From Lachnospiraceae bacterium (GTDB lineage Bacteria > Bacillota > Clostridia > Lachnospirales > Lachnospiraceae): 64,000 bases of DNA. How positions within the stretch are numbered: position 1 is the first letter of the stretch; every line of letters begins with the position of its first letter. Below are positions 52,309-61,462 of the stretch, one piece after another. Made by a program: the position numbers and the translations under genes. Below the pieces are notes generated by a model, which saw nothing but the letters and a program-made list of their open reading frames with translations, did not search any database and was not told the DNA's origin. Location of the stretch: the NCBI GenBank assembly GCA_902363555.1, contig CABJAM010000001.1, positions 868,001 to 932,000 on the forward strand, given 5' to 3'.

Positions 52309-53693
52309 TGGCAGTGAAAAGAGATCGTGTACCTGTCAGAGAACAGGACCCAAAGGTAAGAGCAACGAATTTTGAAGAGGTTTGTCTCGGATATAATGAA
52401 GAAGAAGCAGTGATGGAAGCTGAAAGATGCTTAAACTGCAAAAACCCCAAGTGTGTGAGCGGATGTCCGGTATGCATCAATATCCCGGCATTTATCGAGC
52501 AGGTGAAGGACCGCAACTTTGAAAAGGCAGCCGAAATCATCGGTGAGGCTTCCGCGCTTCCTGCTGTGTGCGGCCGTGTGTGCCCTCAGGAGAGCCAGTG
52601 CGAGGGTAAATGTATCTTAGGAATCAAGGGCGAGCCGGTAGCCATCGGTAAGCTGGAGCGCTTTGTAGCGGATTGGGCGGCGGCACATAACATTGACCCC
52701 ATTCCTGCAAAGGTGAAAAAAGGCAAAAAAGTAGCCGTGATCGGTTCCGGACCGGCAGGACTTACCTGTGCCGGAGATCTGGCAAAGATGGGCTACGATG
52801 TGACCATTTTTGAAGCCCTTCACGAAGCCGGCGGCGTGCTTGTTTACGGTATTCCGGAATTTCGTCTGCCAAAGCAGGCTGTTGTGGCACACGAAGTTGA
52901 GAACGTTAAAAAGCTGGGCGTTAAGATTGAGACCAATGTGATCATTGGCAAATCCACGACCATTGACGAGTTACTGCATGAGGAAGGCTTTGACGCCGTA
53001 TTTATCGGCTCCGGTGCTGGTCTGCCTAAATTTATGGGTATCCCCGGCGAGCAGGCTAACGGCGTATTTTCCGCCAATGAGTTCCTTACCCGCAATAACC
53101 TGATGAAAGCATTCCGTGAGGATTACGATACTCCGATTTACAGAGGTAAAAAAGTTGCTGTTGTGGGCGGCGGCAACGTGGCCATGGACGCCGCAAGAAC
53201 CGCGCTGCGTCTCGGTGCAGAAACCTACATCGTTTACCGTCGTAGTGAAGCTGAGCTTCCCGCCCGTGTGGAGGAGGTTCACCACGCAAAGCAGGAGGGT
53301 ATTATTTTTAATCTGCTGACCAATCCCAAGGAGATCCTTGTGAACGACAACGGCTGGGTAAAAGGTATCCGCTGTATCAAGATGGAACTGGGCGAGCCGG
53401 ATGCTTCCGGCAGAAGACGTCCTGTGGAAATGCCGGGCTCCGAGTTTGATATCGAAGTGGACGCTGTTATCATGTCTCTTGGTACAAGCCCTAACCCGCT
53501 GATCTCATCCACCACCGAAGGTCTGGATGTAAATAAGTGGAAATGTATCGTTGCCGATGAGGCCAACGGCGCAACAACCAAGGAAGGTGTTTACGCCGGC
53601 GGCGATGCCGTTACTGGCGCTGCCACTGTAATCCTGGCCATGGGCGCAGGCAAGGCCGCAGCTCAGGGTATCGATGAATTTTTAAGCAAATAA
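52308..53693 (+). CDS. nfnB: NfnB-like large subunit (GltD-related)
   Basis: Large subunit, 461 residues. Two [4Fe-4S] motifs lie near the N-terminus (CLNCKNPKCVSGCPVC and CGRVCPQESQCEGKC), then an FAD-binding GSGPAGLTCAGDLAKMG and an NADP-binding VVGGGNVAMDAARTALRLG. The gene order and one-base overlap with nfnA match NfnAB of clostridia, which couples NADH and reduced ferredoxin to NADPH formation. A glutamate synthase small subunit is the main alternative, but no large GltB gene is present. A terminator follows the stop. Confidence 0.9.
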   Translation: MAVKRDRVPVREQDPKVRATNFEEVCLGYNEEEAVMEAERCLNCKNPKCVSGCPVCINIPAFIEQVKDRNFEKAAEIIGEASALPAVCGRVCPQESQCEGKCILGIKGEPVAIGKLERFVADWAAAHNIDPIPAKVKKGKKVAVIGSGPAGLTCAGDLAKMGYDVTIFEALHEAGGVLVYGIPEFRLPKQAVVAHEVENVKKLGVKIETNVIIGKSTTIDELLHEEGFDAVFIGSGAGLPKFMGIPGEQANGVFSANEFLTRNNLMKAFREDYDTPIYRGKKVAVVGGGNVAMDAARTALRLGAETYIVYRRSEAELPARVEEVHHAKQEGIIFNLLTNPKEILVNDNGWVKGIRCIKMELGEPDASGRRRPVEMPGSEFDIEVDAVIMSLGTSPNPLISSTTEGLDVNKWKCIVADEANGATTKEGVYAGGDAVTGAATVILAMGAGKAAAQGIDEFLSK

Positions 53694-53702
53694 TAGTGAA
53701 TG

Positions 53703-53745
53703 GGCCGGGAAGGTGTGCACACTGCATATTTTCCCGGCCGTTTTA
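53703..53745 (+). terminator. Terminator of nfnAB
   Basis: GGCCGGGAA (53703-53711) and TTCCCGGCC (53731-53739), with TTTTATAT following. Confidence 0.85.
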
Positions 53746-53825
53746 TATAATAAAAGAACATGACGTTCCCGCTGTATTTCTGTTAAAATATGACATGTAC
53801 GAAGTGCTTGAAGGGAGAGAATGAA

Positions 53826-55226
53826 ATGCAGCTTTTTGTGAGAGATAAGATTTTTTACCGGAACGTTGTAAAAATCGCCGTTCCCGTAGTGCTGCAAAGT
53901 CTTATAACCATTGGCGTGAACATGATGGATACCCTGATGCTTGGTTCCTACGGGGAGCTTCAGTTGTCGGGTTCATCGCTGGCCAATGAGTTTATCAATA
54001 TTTTTCAGATCATGTGTATGGGCATGGGCTATGGTGCTGCTGTGCTCACCGCACAATATTGGGGTGCACAAAACATATCGGCCTTTAAAAAGGTTGTGAC
54101 CATTATGCTGAGGATATGTCTTGTGGTGGCCGCCCTGTTTTCCGTCGTCACTTTTATGTTTCCCAATGCCATTATGAGTATTTATACCAATGACGCGCAG
54201 ATTATTGAAAAGGGCAGCCTGTATTTCAGAATCAGCGCTCTGGCATACATACCTACAGGTATCGCCCTGACTCTGACAGCAGTCATGCGTTCCGTCAGGG
54301 AGGTAAAGCTGCCGCTGATCACATCCATTGTCGCCTTCTTTGTCAATATCTTTTTCAATTGGGTTTTCATCTTTGGTAAGCTGGGCGCGCCGGAAATGCA
54401 GATCGAGGGCGCGGCTTTGGGAACGCTGCTTGCCCGCCTTGTGGAAATGAGTGTCATTGGCGGTTATTTCCTGTTTGTGGATAAAAAAGTAGGCTACCGC
54501 ATCCGGGATTTCTTCCGGAAATGCTCCGATCACCTCAGACTGTATATTCAATATTGTATTCCTGTGCTTATTTCCGATACATTGCTGGCCCTGGGCAACA
54601 GTGCGGTGTCCGTGATCATGGGGCATATCGGCGCTTCCTTTGTGGCGGCCAATGCCATCGTCTCTCAGGTTGTCCGTATGTCCACCGTATTTACACAGGG
54701 CGTGTCCAACGCCTCCAGCGTGATGACCGGAAATACACTGGGTGAAGGTGAAACGGGGAAGGCTTACAAGCAGGGCATTACCTTCCTGTCCATGAGTGTC
54801 ATCATCGGTGTATGCGCCGGGCTGATCATTCTGGCCATCTGTCCGTTCGTTGTGGGTGGCTTTAATATTACGGAAGAGACGAGAGCCATCGCAGATCAAC
54901 TGATGTTTGCCGTTGCGCTGATGGTTATCTTCCAGTCCACAAATTCCGTGCTCACGAAGGGTGTGCTGCGGGGCGGCGGAGACACAAAATTCCTTATGGT
55001 TGCCGATATCCTTTTTCTGTGGATCGTTTCTATTCCCCTGGGGTATCTGGCCGGTATCGTTTTCCAGCTCCCCGCATTCTTTATCTATGCCGCACTGAAA
55101 GCCGACTGGGTTATTAAATCTGTATGGTGCACGATCCGGCTTGTTAAAGGAAAATGGATCCGCACGGTTCCTGACGGTGAGAACGCAAAAAATATGAATG
55201 TGACGGCTAATGAGAAAACTGCATAA
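53826..55226 (+). CDS. MATE family exporter (second)
   Basis: Polytopic exporter of 466 residues with about 12 membrane segments. VGVNMMDTLMLGSYGELQLSG-like sequence near the N-terminus and the second-half repeat VSVIMGHIGASFVAANAIVSQ mark it as MATE. It is distinct from the first exporter at 3578, which has a TetR partner; this one has no adjacent regulator. ATG 53826 follows GGGAGAG. Na+- or H+-coupled export of drugs or metabolites is expected; the substrate is unknown. Confidence 0.9.
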   Translation: MQLFVRDKIFYRNVVKIAVPVVLQSLITIGVNMMDTLMLGSYGELQLSGSSLANEFINIFQIMCMGMGYGAAVLTAQYWGAQNISAFKKVVTIMLRICLVVAALFSVVTFMFPNAIMSIYTNDAQIIEKGSLYFRISALAYIPTGIALTLTAVMRSVREVKLPLITSIVAFFVNIFFNWVFIFGKLGAPEMQIEGAALGTLLARLVEMSVIGGYFLFVDKKVGYRIRDFFRKCSDHLRLYIQYCIPVLISDTLLALGNSAVSVIMGHIGASFVAANAIVSQVVRMSTVFTQGVSNASSVMTGNTLGEGETGKAYKQGITFLSMSVIIGVCAGLIILAICPFVVGGFNITEETRAIADQLMFAVALMVIFQSTNSVLTKGVLRGGGDTKFLMVADILFLWIVSIPLGYLAGIVFQLPAFFIYAALKADWVIKSVWCTIRLVKGKWIRTVPDGENAKNMNVTANEKTA

Positions 55227-55257
55227 GTAGTAAATTTTTAGAAGCAGAATGCTATTC

Positions 55258-55390
55258 GTAACAGTTCAGACAGGTCTGCGCATTTACTGTGCAGACCGTA
55301 CGAAAACGTAAATTTTACGAGCATATGGCCCATCGCGAAGCGATTTTTAATGGCCATATGCGTAACAGTTCAGCCCGCCTGAACTGTTAC
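55258..55390. mobile_element. 133-bp MITE-like element with 12-bp inverted ends and 8-bp duplication
   Basis: It starts GTAACAGTTCAG and ends CTGAACTGTTAC, exactly complementary 12-mers. TGCTATTC flanks it on both sides (55250-55257 and 55391-55398), a perfect 8-bp direct repeat. The interior contains GGTCTGC..GCAGACC and CATATGGCC..GGCCATATG hairpins, and its right end is itself a complete 29-bp palindrome (55362-55390). It encodes no protein. These are the marks of a non-autonomous transposed element. Confidence 0.85.
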
Positions 55391-55421
55391 TGCTATTCGT
55401 TAGAGATGTAGAGTACGTAAT

Positions 55422-55461
55422 AAAGGCAGTTGTCACAATGTAGAGTTGGACAACTGCCTTT
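55422..55461. terminator. Terminator between MATE and the PD-(D/E)XK gene
   Basis: AAAGGCAGTTGTC (55422-55434) and GACAACTGCCTTT (55449-55461), a perfect 13-bp stem between convergent genes; both outer ends give short A/T runs. Confidence 0.8.
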
Positions 55462-55487
55462 GGCGGCTAGATGGAAAACGGCACAGA

Positions 55488-56327
55488 TTAGTCAATATTA
55501 TACGTTTTCATAAGCATCTCACGGTATTCTGCATTATTAATAGATTTTTGCAAGTCATCGAGCCGTTTTTCCTGAAGCAGATGTGTATAAAGTCGGCCAA
55601 TTCGATCTGCTTCTTCCTTCCTGCCCATTTCCCTCGACTCTTTAAATTCATCCGCAAATAATTCTCTCAACGCTTCACACATCTTTTTTTCAACCTCCAC
55701 TTCTTTAAAATTTGCCCGCACAATGGCGTCCATATACGCCTGATAAAGCGGGGATGTTTTATGATCTTCGTAATGTTCAATCAGGTCTTTAATTTCACCA
55801 CCGGATTTTAGATTGTTTCTCAGGTTATATAGCCAGTAATTTTCCTCTTTGGTCAGTTGGGTAGTTACAATCAGTTGCATGGAAAAGTCGTCTTTGTTTA
55901 AATAATAAATACCTTCGGCATACTTCTCTATGGTCATCCTCCGGCGGGATAAAACCTGTTTTAACATCTTCTGTGGATAATGACTGCATACAAATGTTAT
56001 CGTAATATCCGCAGCTTCAATTTCACCAACCTTTTCTGTAAGTGACTGATACAGGCACGCATATCCATAGCCCTTGTAGAAATCATTGATGGAAAGATAG
56101 TCTGTCGGTGATTTGTATTCAATGATGTTATGATCTTTAAAAATATGGCCGATGTTTTTGTGAACCTGTAAGCCAGCTTTTTTCTTCACCACAAGCAAGT
56201 CGATCTGTATTGGTTTTTTGCTGAGCAGATGCTCTGGTTCAAAGGTTAATGCAGATGCATCATCGTGTAATTCAATCCTCAAGGCGGCATCGAAAGCGGG
56301 ATGCCACTGAATAATAGCATCTTTCAT
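55488..56327 (-). CDS. PD-(D/E)XK nuclease-fold protein of unknown role
   Basis: Protein of 279 residues. The N-terminal half carries QIDLLVVKKK followed by NIIEYKSPTDY, matching the D...ExK core of PD-(D/E)XK nucleases, in the style of Rpn-like or transposase-associated proteins found in many copies in Clostridia. The C-terminal part is helical and charged (EVEVEKKMCEALRELFADEF), with variable repeats. AAGGAGAG precedes ATG 56327. It sits beside the MITE-like element, and relatives are often linked to mobile DNA, but no transposase function is shown here. No partner gene is adjacent. Confidence 0.72.
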   Translation of the reverse strand: MKDAIIQWHPAFDAALRIELHDDASALTFEPEHLLSKKPIQIDLLVVKKKAGLQVHKNIGHIFKDHNIIEYKSPTDYLSINDFYKGYGYACLYQSLTEKVGEIEAADITITFVCSHYPQKMLKQVLSRRRMTIEKYAEGIYYLNKDDFSMQLIVTTQLTKEENYWLYNLRNNLKSGGEIKDLIEHYEDHKTSPLYQAYMDAIVRANFKEVEVEKKMCEALRELFADEFKESREMGRKEEADRIGRLYTHLLQEKRLDDLQKSINNAEYREMLMKTYNID

Positions 56328-56880
56328 GTTTCTCTCCTTATAGTATAATCAATTTATTGTCCGTTTTCAATTGTTCACGATGTATTTTTTTGAGTAATAA
56401 CTACTGCAAAAAAGTGCACTATCCTTTGTATTTTAATATTCTGTTTAACCTTTGTTCAGTGTGATCACAATAAAGATGGATTAGAATTAAATGTAAAGCT
56501 TGAAAATTAGTATAGAAGAACTTCTATTGAGGAACGAGATGGAAAATTTTTTGAGGCCTCTTATGTATCGACAAAATCATCATACCATATCATTAATCGG
56601 GCAGCAACAAGAATCGTTCGACAAATTCAGACAGTGCAGCCTGTCTATGTAACAGTTCAGCCCCTTTGAACAGCTACGGCCCTCCAAACGTATACTGTCC
56701 GCAAAACAGCGCCACCTTATGAAAATATTAATAATTTTATTATGAATTATCAGTGATGTTTCAATCATGTAATGGTATACTATATGTGAAGTCTGTAAGA
56801 AGCAGGGGGGCTGGTGCTGCACAAAATACGGCACTGTCGGCCGCGGCCGTTGCCGTTCCCCTGAAAATTGGAGGATAAAT
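56328..56880. other. Intergenic region before the VanRS-like genes
   Basis: A 553-bp gap. It holds a palindromic repeat copy (56649-56677). A stop-free stretch around 56517-56670 would encode a peptide such as SIEERDGKFFEASYVS, which lacks a start and ends in the repeat, possibly a gene remnant. In another frame a 37-codon ORF (56539-56652) has AGGAA upstream. Neither is supported enough to call. TATACT near 56777 may be the -10 box of the regulator gene. Confidence 0.45.
56649..56677. repeat. 29-bp palindromic repeat copy
   Basis: GTAACAGTTCAG - 5 nt - TTGAACAGCTAC. The 8-bp flanks do not match. The sequence just after it resembles the region next to the 47011 copy in reverse complement, so the original element may have been longer. 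Confidence 0.78.
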
Positions 56881-57576
56881 ATGAATGCAAATATACTCAT
56901 CGTAGACGACGAGCAGGAGATTGCGGATCTTGTCGAAGTCTACTTGAAAAATGAGAACTACACCGTCTATAAATTTTATTCAGCCATGGAAGCACTTGAG
57001 TGTATCGAAACAACGCCGTTGTCCATGGCTATTTTGGATGTCATGCTCCCGGGCATGAGCGGGTTTGACATATGCCGTAAAATACGAGAAAAGTACACCT
57101 ACCCGGTGATCATGCTCACTGCTAAGGAAGCGGAAATCGATAAGATTACCGGCCTGACCCTGGGCGCGGACGACTATATCACCAAGCCGTTCCGCCCGCT
57201 GGAGCTGGTGGCCAGAGTCAAGGCGCAGCTACGCCGCTACCTGCGTTATAATACGCCGGCGGAGCAGGAGAGCAATGTCATCATTCACGGAGGTCTGGTG
57301 CTCAACATCGATACCCACGAATGTATTCTGGATGAGCGCCCGCTGGAGCTGACGCCCACCGAATTTTCCATACTCCGCATCCTCTGTCAGAAAAAGGGCA
57401 ATGTGGTCAGTGCGGAAGCCCTGTTCCATGAAATATGGGGCGACGAGTATTTTAATAAAAGCAATAACACCATCACCGTCCATATCCGCCATCTGCGCGA
57501 GAAGATGAACGACAGTGTGGAAAATCCCAAATATATAAAAACAGTGTGGGGGTGTGGTTATAAAATTGAACAATAA
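56881..57576 (+). CDS. VanR-like response regulator
   Basis: OmpR-type regulator of 231 residues. The receiver carries D53 in MAILDVMLPGMSG and the DDYITKPFRPLELVARVKAQ segment shared with VanR proteins. The winged-helix domain ends TVWGCGYKIEQ. GGAGG lies about eight bases before ATG 56881. It overlaps the kinase gene by 23 bp. No vanH, vanA/G, vanX, vanY or vanT gene is in the window, so this pair is VanRS-like only; many Clostridia carry such orphan pairs. Confidence 0.9.
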   Translation: MNANILIVDDEQEIADLVEVYLKNENYTVYKFYSAMEALECIETTPLSMAILDVMLPGMSGFDICRKIREKYTYPVIMLTAKEAEIDKITGLTLGADDYITKPFRPLELVARVKAQLRRYLRYNTPAEQESNVIIHGGLVLNIDTHECILDERPLELTPTEFSILRILCQKKGNVVSAEALFHEIWGDEYFNKSNNTITVHIRHLREKMNDSVENPKYIKTVWGCGYKIEQ

Positions 57577-58762
57577 TAAAAGATATGGAGATAACTTCAA
57601 ATGGCGGCTTATATTTAGCATTGTGATCGCTGTGTTCATTTTTATATTTATTTTATGGTTTTTTGACAATTATCTCAATGGTATTCTTGCCCAATGGTTT
57701 GAACAGATATTCCTTGAGGATTCTTATCAATATAATGCAGATGGGCAGCCTTTTTTGATGCCCAATCAAATTTGGCGCAATATGCAGGGTTTTTTACTTG
57801 TCACATGCTGTTTGCTTATTATTGCCTGCATCATCATAATACAGACCTCCATTCGTGTTAGAGAGAAAAAGCTGCGCCGTCAGATGATCGATGAAATATC
57901 CGAGCTGATCCACGATTACATGCTGGCTGACCGCACCGACGTGCTGCACATATCCAAGGACTATATGGAAATAGAAAATGAACTGCTCCAGATCAAGGCG
58001 CAGATCGGCGGCAAGGAGCAGAAGCTCCGGGATGAAGCGCAGCGCAAAAACGACCTGATCACCTACCTGGCGCATGATTTGAAAACGCCGCTGACCTCAG
58101 TGATCGGCTACCTGAGCCTGCTGGACGAGGCCTATGACATGCCTGACGACCAGCGCCGCAAATATGTGAAGATCACCCTGACCAAGGCGGAGCGGCTGGA
58201 AAAGCTGACCCAGGAATTTTTTGAAATCACCCGCTATAATTTATCCTCCATTATTTTGGAAAAGGAGCGCTTTGACCTGTATTATCTGTTTGTCCAACTC
58301 ATTGATGAGTTTTATCCAATGCTGGAGCCCCAGGGCAAGAAGGTGGTGCTCCATGCGGACGAAAATCTTACCTATTATGGCGATCCGGAAAAGCTTGCCC
58401 GCGTATTTAACAACATATTGAGAAATGCGGCGGCTTACAGCTACGAGAATACAGAAATCCATATATTGACACAGATCCAGGACAATGCGCTGGTCCTTTC
58501 CTTCCGCAATGAGGGGCGGCAAATACCGGCAAATAAGCTGGAATCCATTTTTGATAAGTTTTTCCGCCTGGATGACGCACGTACCAGCAATAACGGGGGT
58601 GCCGGGCTGGGGCTGGCCATTGCCAAAGAAATCGTTACCCTGCACGGCGGAACCATTACGGCATCCAGTGATGAAAAGTTTACAACATTTACCGTGACAC
58701 TGCCTTATGCCCGTGACAGCGCTGCGGATCATGTCGATGCTTTGGAGACACCGGCAAGGTAG
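57554..58762 (+). CDS. VanS-like sensor histidine kinase
   Basis: Membrane kinase of 402 residues with two helices (about 18-40 and 76-98) enclosing a short external loop of about 35 residues, the VanS layout. HisKA has H174 in YLAHDLKTPLTSVIGYLSLL, very close to VanS, and the HATPase domain contains NNGGAGLGLAIAKEIVTLHGG. Start GTG 57554 lies in the end of the regulator gene. The last 34 bp overlap the end of the minus-strand thiE gene. The likely signal is cell-wall stress or a glycopeptide-like compound, by analogy only. Confidence 0.88.
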   Translation: MVIKLNNNKRYGDNFKWRLIFSIVIAVFIFIFILWFFDNYLNGILAQWFEQIFLEDSYQYNADGQPFLMPNQIWRNMQGFLLVTCCLLIIACIIIIQTSIRVREKKLRRQMIDEISELIHDYMLADRTDVLHISKDYMEIENELLQIKAQIGGKEQKLRDEAQRKNDLITYLAHDLKTPLTSVIGYLSLLDEAYDMPDDQRRKYVKITLTKAERLEKLTQEFFEITRYNLSSIILEKERFDLYYLFVQLIDEFYPMLEPQGKKVVLHADENLTYYGDPEKLARVFNNILRNAAAYSYENTEIHILTQIQDNALVLSFRNEGRQIPANKLESIFDKFFRLDDARTSNNGGAGLGLAIAKEIVTLHGGTITASSDEKFTTFTVTLPYARDSAADHVDALETPAR

Positions 58763-59415
58763 CATTTGGGATCAGGGGCTGTCATCAGCGAGGACATCAT
58801 ACATCCTCCGGCGGCGCCGCAGGCTAAAACTTTCGCCATATTATCGGGAGTAATACCGCCGATGGCATAGACCGGAAGGGAAACGCCGGAACACACGTCT
58901 TTTAGAAAAGCTAGGCCGCGGCCCGGAAGCCCTTTTTTACAGTCCGTGTCAAAGATATGGCCGGCGGTCACATAATCGGCGCCCAGTGCGGCGGCCATTT
59001 GCGCTTCTTCCAGGGAATGGATGCTCGTTCCCACAACCTCAAATCCATCGGGCCGCCGGCCATGCGCTATCAGCGCCGGCAGCGGCAGATGGATTTTTTT
59101 GATGCCTGCGTGCCTCGCCACATCCATAAAGGTGTGAGCAAACAAAGGCACCTCAAAGGCGTCACAGATGGCCTTGCACTGTAAGAGCAGTATTTCGTAC
59201 TCCGCCGGGGTCATATCCTTTTCCCGAAGTATAATCTGGCGGGGCCGGGCCGCCGCAACGTGCCTGAGCTGGCGCAAAAATGCGGCATTCGCGCCAGATA
59301 AGGCGGATTGTGCGCCAGCCGTCCGGCCGGTACGTGGCGCGGCATCCTTGCATAGCCGCCGGTTCGTAATACAGATGACGTTCTCCTGCGGACAAAACCC
59401 GATTTCAACTGGCAT
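58729..59415 (-). CDS. thiE: ThiE/TenI family protein (thiamine phosphate synthase or thiazole tautomerase)
   Basis: TIM-barrel protein of 228 residues at the end of the thi operon. It has IILREKDM (the QxREK-like phosphate/pyrimidine site), YVTAGHIFDTDCKKG and GGITPDNMAKVLACGA, but the usual HLGQxD loop reads HLPLPALIAHG, which is closer to TenI. It may therefore be a TenI-type tautomerase or a divergent ThiE. About 25 residues near the N-terminus (AAPRTGRTAGAQ) look like an insertion. It overlaps thiH by 11 bp and the VanS-like gene by 34 bp tail to tail. Confidence 0.78.
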   Translation of the reverse strand: MPVEIGFCPQENVICITNRRLCKDAAPRTGRTAGAQSALSGANAAFLRQLRHVAAARPRQIILREKDMTPAEYEILLLQCKAICDAFEVPLFAHTFMDVARHAGIKKIHLPLPALIAHGRRPDGFEVVGTSIHSLEEAQMAAALGADYVTAGHIFDTDCKKGLPGRGLAFLKDVCSGVSLPVYAIGGITPDNMAKVLACGAAGGCMMSSLMTAPDPKCYLAGVSKAST

Positions 59416-60598
59416 GATTTCTCAAATCCCCATCAATATTTTCCGTCCACAGGTAATCGCTATAAACCGGCTGAAGCCCATGGGCGCGGATGGCGGCATC
59501 CACCTCCGTGACGCTGCGGGGATCGGAAATTTCAAACTGCTCATCCCCCTTGGCTTCCTCCTCATGGCCGCCCACACCGACGGAAACGCCGGCGGAAATC
59601 TTTGTGGCCGCCATTCCGATAACATTATCGCGAAAGCCCGCCCGCTCGCGGGTGGAAATGGTGATCCCCGCATAGGGCAGGAAGAGCCGGTATGCCAGCA
59701 TTACCTGCAAAAGCTGGGGCTCGTGGACGTCCTTCGGATTATTTTCTTCGTTATTAATGTAAGGGCGCAGCCGCGGCGTGGAAAACGAGATTTCCGCGTG
59801 TGGGTATTTTTGCTGGATCAGGCTGGCGTGCAGTCCGGTGGCAAAGGCATCCTTACGAAAATCGTCCAGGCCCAGCAGCGCGCCAAAGGCCACGCCGCGC
59901 ATCCCGCCCATAAGTGCCCGTTCCTGGGCGTTAAAGCGGTATGGGAAAATCCGTTTTGGCCCGGATAAGTGCATCTGTTCGTATTTGACCGGATTATAGG
60001 TTTCCTGATAAACACAGACAAAATCGGCGCCGCACTGATGCAGATACCGGTATTCGTCGGTATTCAGCGGATAAATTTCCAGGGAGATGGATGTAAAATA
60101 TTTCTGGGCGATTTTCAGCGCCTCCCCGATATATTCTACATCGGACATATGGCGGGATTCACCGGTAAGGATCAAAATATCCTTCAGTCCGGTTTTGGCA
60201 ATGGCAGCCAGCTCGCAGTCGATTTCTTCCATAGTCAGCCGTGCGCGGTGGATTTTATTTTTACAATTAAAACCGCAGTAAATGCAGTTATTTTCGCAAT
60301 AATTGGCAATGTAAAGCGGTGTAAATAAAGCGACGCTGTTGCCAAAGTGCCTGCGTGTCTCCTGCGTTGCCCGGGCGGCCATCGGTTCAAGAAACGGCAG
60401 GGCGGCGGGGGAGAGGAGGGCTTTGTAGTCCTCAAGGCCGATCGTATCCTTTGCCAGAGCGGCGCGGACATGGGCTGCGGTATAACGGTCATAATCGTAA
60501 TCCGCTGTGGCGGCCAGAACCTGATCCATGATCGGCGAATCGATGGCCTCCATCCCCTCCATATAAATCATCGGGTCGATATAAGTATTCGTATTCAT
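59405..60598 (-). CDS. thiH: 2-iminoacetate synthase (tyrosine lyase)
   Basis: Radical SAM enzyme of 397 residues that cleaves tyrosine to give dehydroglycine for the thiazole moiety, the anaerobic alternative to glycine oxidase. The radical SAM cluster motif is CENNCIYCGF (CxxxCxxC), followed by the LILTGESRHMSDVEYIGEA segment and the conserved C-terminal family regions. Located between thiG and thiE on the minus strand, with 15 bp between it and thiG. Presence of ThiH fits an anaerobe. Confidence 0.95.
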   Translation of the reverse strand: MNTNTYIDPMIYMEGMEAIDSPIMDQVLAATADYDYDRYTAAHVRAALAKDTIGLEDYKALLSPAALPFLEPMAARATQETRRHFGNSVALFTPLYIANYCENNCIYCGFNCKNKIHRARLTMEEIDCELAAIAKTGLKDILILTGESRHMSDVEYIGEALKIAQKYFTSISLEIYPLNTDEYRYLHQCGADFVCVYQETYNPVKYEQMHLSGPKRIFPYRFNAQERALMGGMRGVAFGALLGLDDFRKDAFATGLHASLIQQKYPHAEISFSTPRLRPYINNEENNPKDVHEPQLLQVMLAYRLFLPYAGITISTRERAGFRDNVIGMAATKISAGVSVGVGGHEEEAKGDEQFEISDPRSVTEVDAAIRAHGLQPVYSDYLWTENIDGDLRNHAS

Positions 60599-60613
60599 AA
60601 TCTAATCCCCCTC

Positions 60614-61378
60614 TCAGCTTTCAAGAAAGCCGGTGAGCGGGCTGGAAGCCGAGGCTTTTTCAAGGATTCGTCCAGGGCCGGCAATATAAGCCATCCGTCC
60701 GGCTTCCACAGCAAGCTTAAAGGCTTTGGCCATAACGGCCACATCGCCTGCGGTGGCAATGGCGGTATTGGCCATCACTGCGGCGGCGCCCAGTTCCATC
60801 GCCTCGCACGCCTGTGACGGACGTCCGATACCGGCATCTACGATGATCGGCAGCTTGATTTCATCCACAAGGATCTTGATGAAATCCCGGGTCAGCAGGC
60901 CCTTATTGCTGCCAATGGGCGCACCCAGGGGCATTACTGCGGCGGCTCCGGCGTTTTCCAGTGCTCTGGCTGCTGCCAGATCCGGCATCATGTAAGGCAT
61001 AACAATAAAGCCTTCCTTTGCCAGGATTTCCGTGGCGCGGATCGTCTCATAGTTGTCCGGCATCAGATATTTAGAATCATGGATAACTTCGATTTTAACA
61101 AAATCTCCGCAGCCCAGCTCACGGGCCAGCCGGGCAATACGTACCGCTTCCTCGGCCGTGCGCGCGCCGGATGTATTGGGCAGCAGGGTAATGCCCTCAG
61201 GCATATAGTCGAGAATATTTTCTTCGCCGCCGGTATTGGCGCGGCGCAGCGCCAGCGTGGCCATTTCCACGCCGCCGTTTTCAATGACGGCCTTCGTCAT
61301 CTCCAGAGAAAACTTTCCGGAGCCTAAAATAAAACGGGAATTAAACGTGTGTCCTCCGATAATTAACGGATCATTCAT
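60614..61378 (-). CDS. thiG: Thiazole synthase
   Basis: Cytosolic TIM-barrel enzyme of 254 residues condensing deoxyxylulose 5-phosphate, dehydroglycine and ThiS thiocarboxylate to thiazole phosphate. The Schiff-base lysine lies in FVKIEVIHDSKYLMPD; GGVEMATLALRR, LPNTSGARTAEEAVRIARLA and PIIVDAGIGRPSQACEAMELG are diagnostic. AGGAGG lies upstream of ATG 61378. An 84-bp gap, holding a small hairpin, separates it from thiF. Confidence 0.96.
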   Translation of the reverse strand: MNDPLIIGGHTFNSRFILGSGKFSLEMTKAVIENGGVEMATLALRRANTGGEENILDYMPEGITLLPNTSGARTAEEAVRIARLARELGCGDFVKIEVIHDSKYLMPDNYETIRATEILAKEGFIVMPYMMPDLAAARALENAGAAAVMPLGAPIGSNKGLLTRDFIKILVDEIKLPIIVDAGIGRPSQACEAMELGAAAVMANTAIATAGDVAVMAKAFKLAVEAGRMAYIAGPGRILEKASASSPLTGFLES

Positions 61379-61462
61379 ATGTATATCCTCCTGTGTTAAA
61401 ATTATTTGTTACTATTTATAGGGTCGCTGTTTTGCACAGCAAAACCCGAGTTTCAAAGTGTT

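Noticed and set aside
56881..58762. Functional vancomycin resistance locus
   Set aside because: Only regulator-like genes are present; no ligase, dehydrogenase or dipeptidase gene is nearby.
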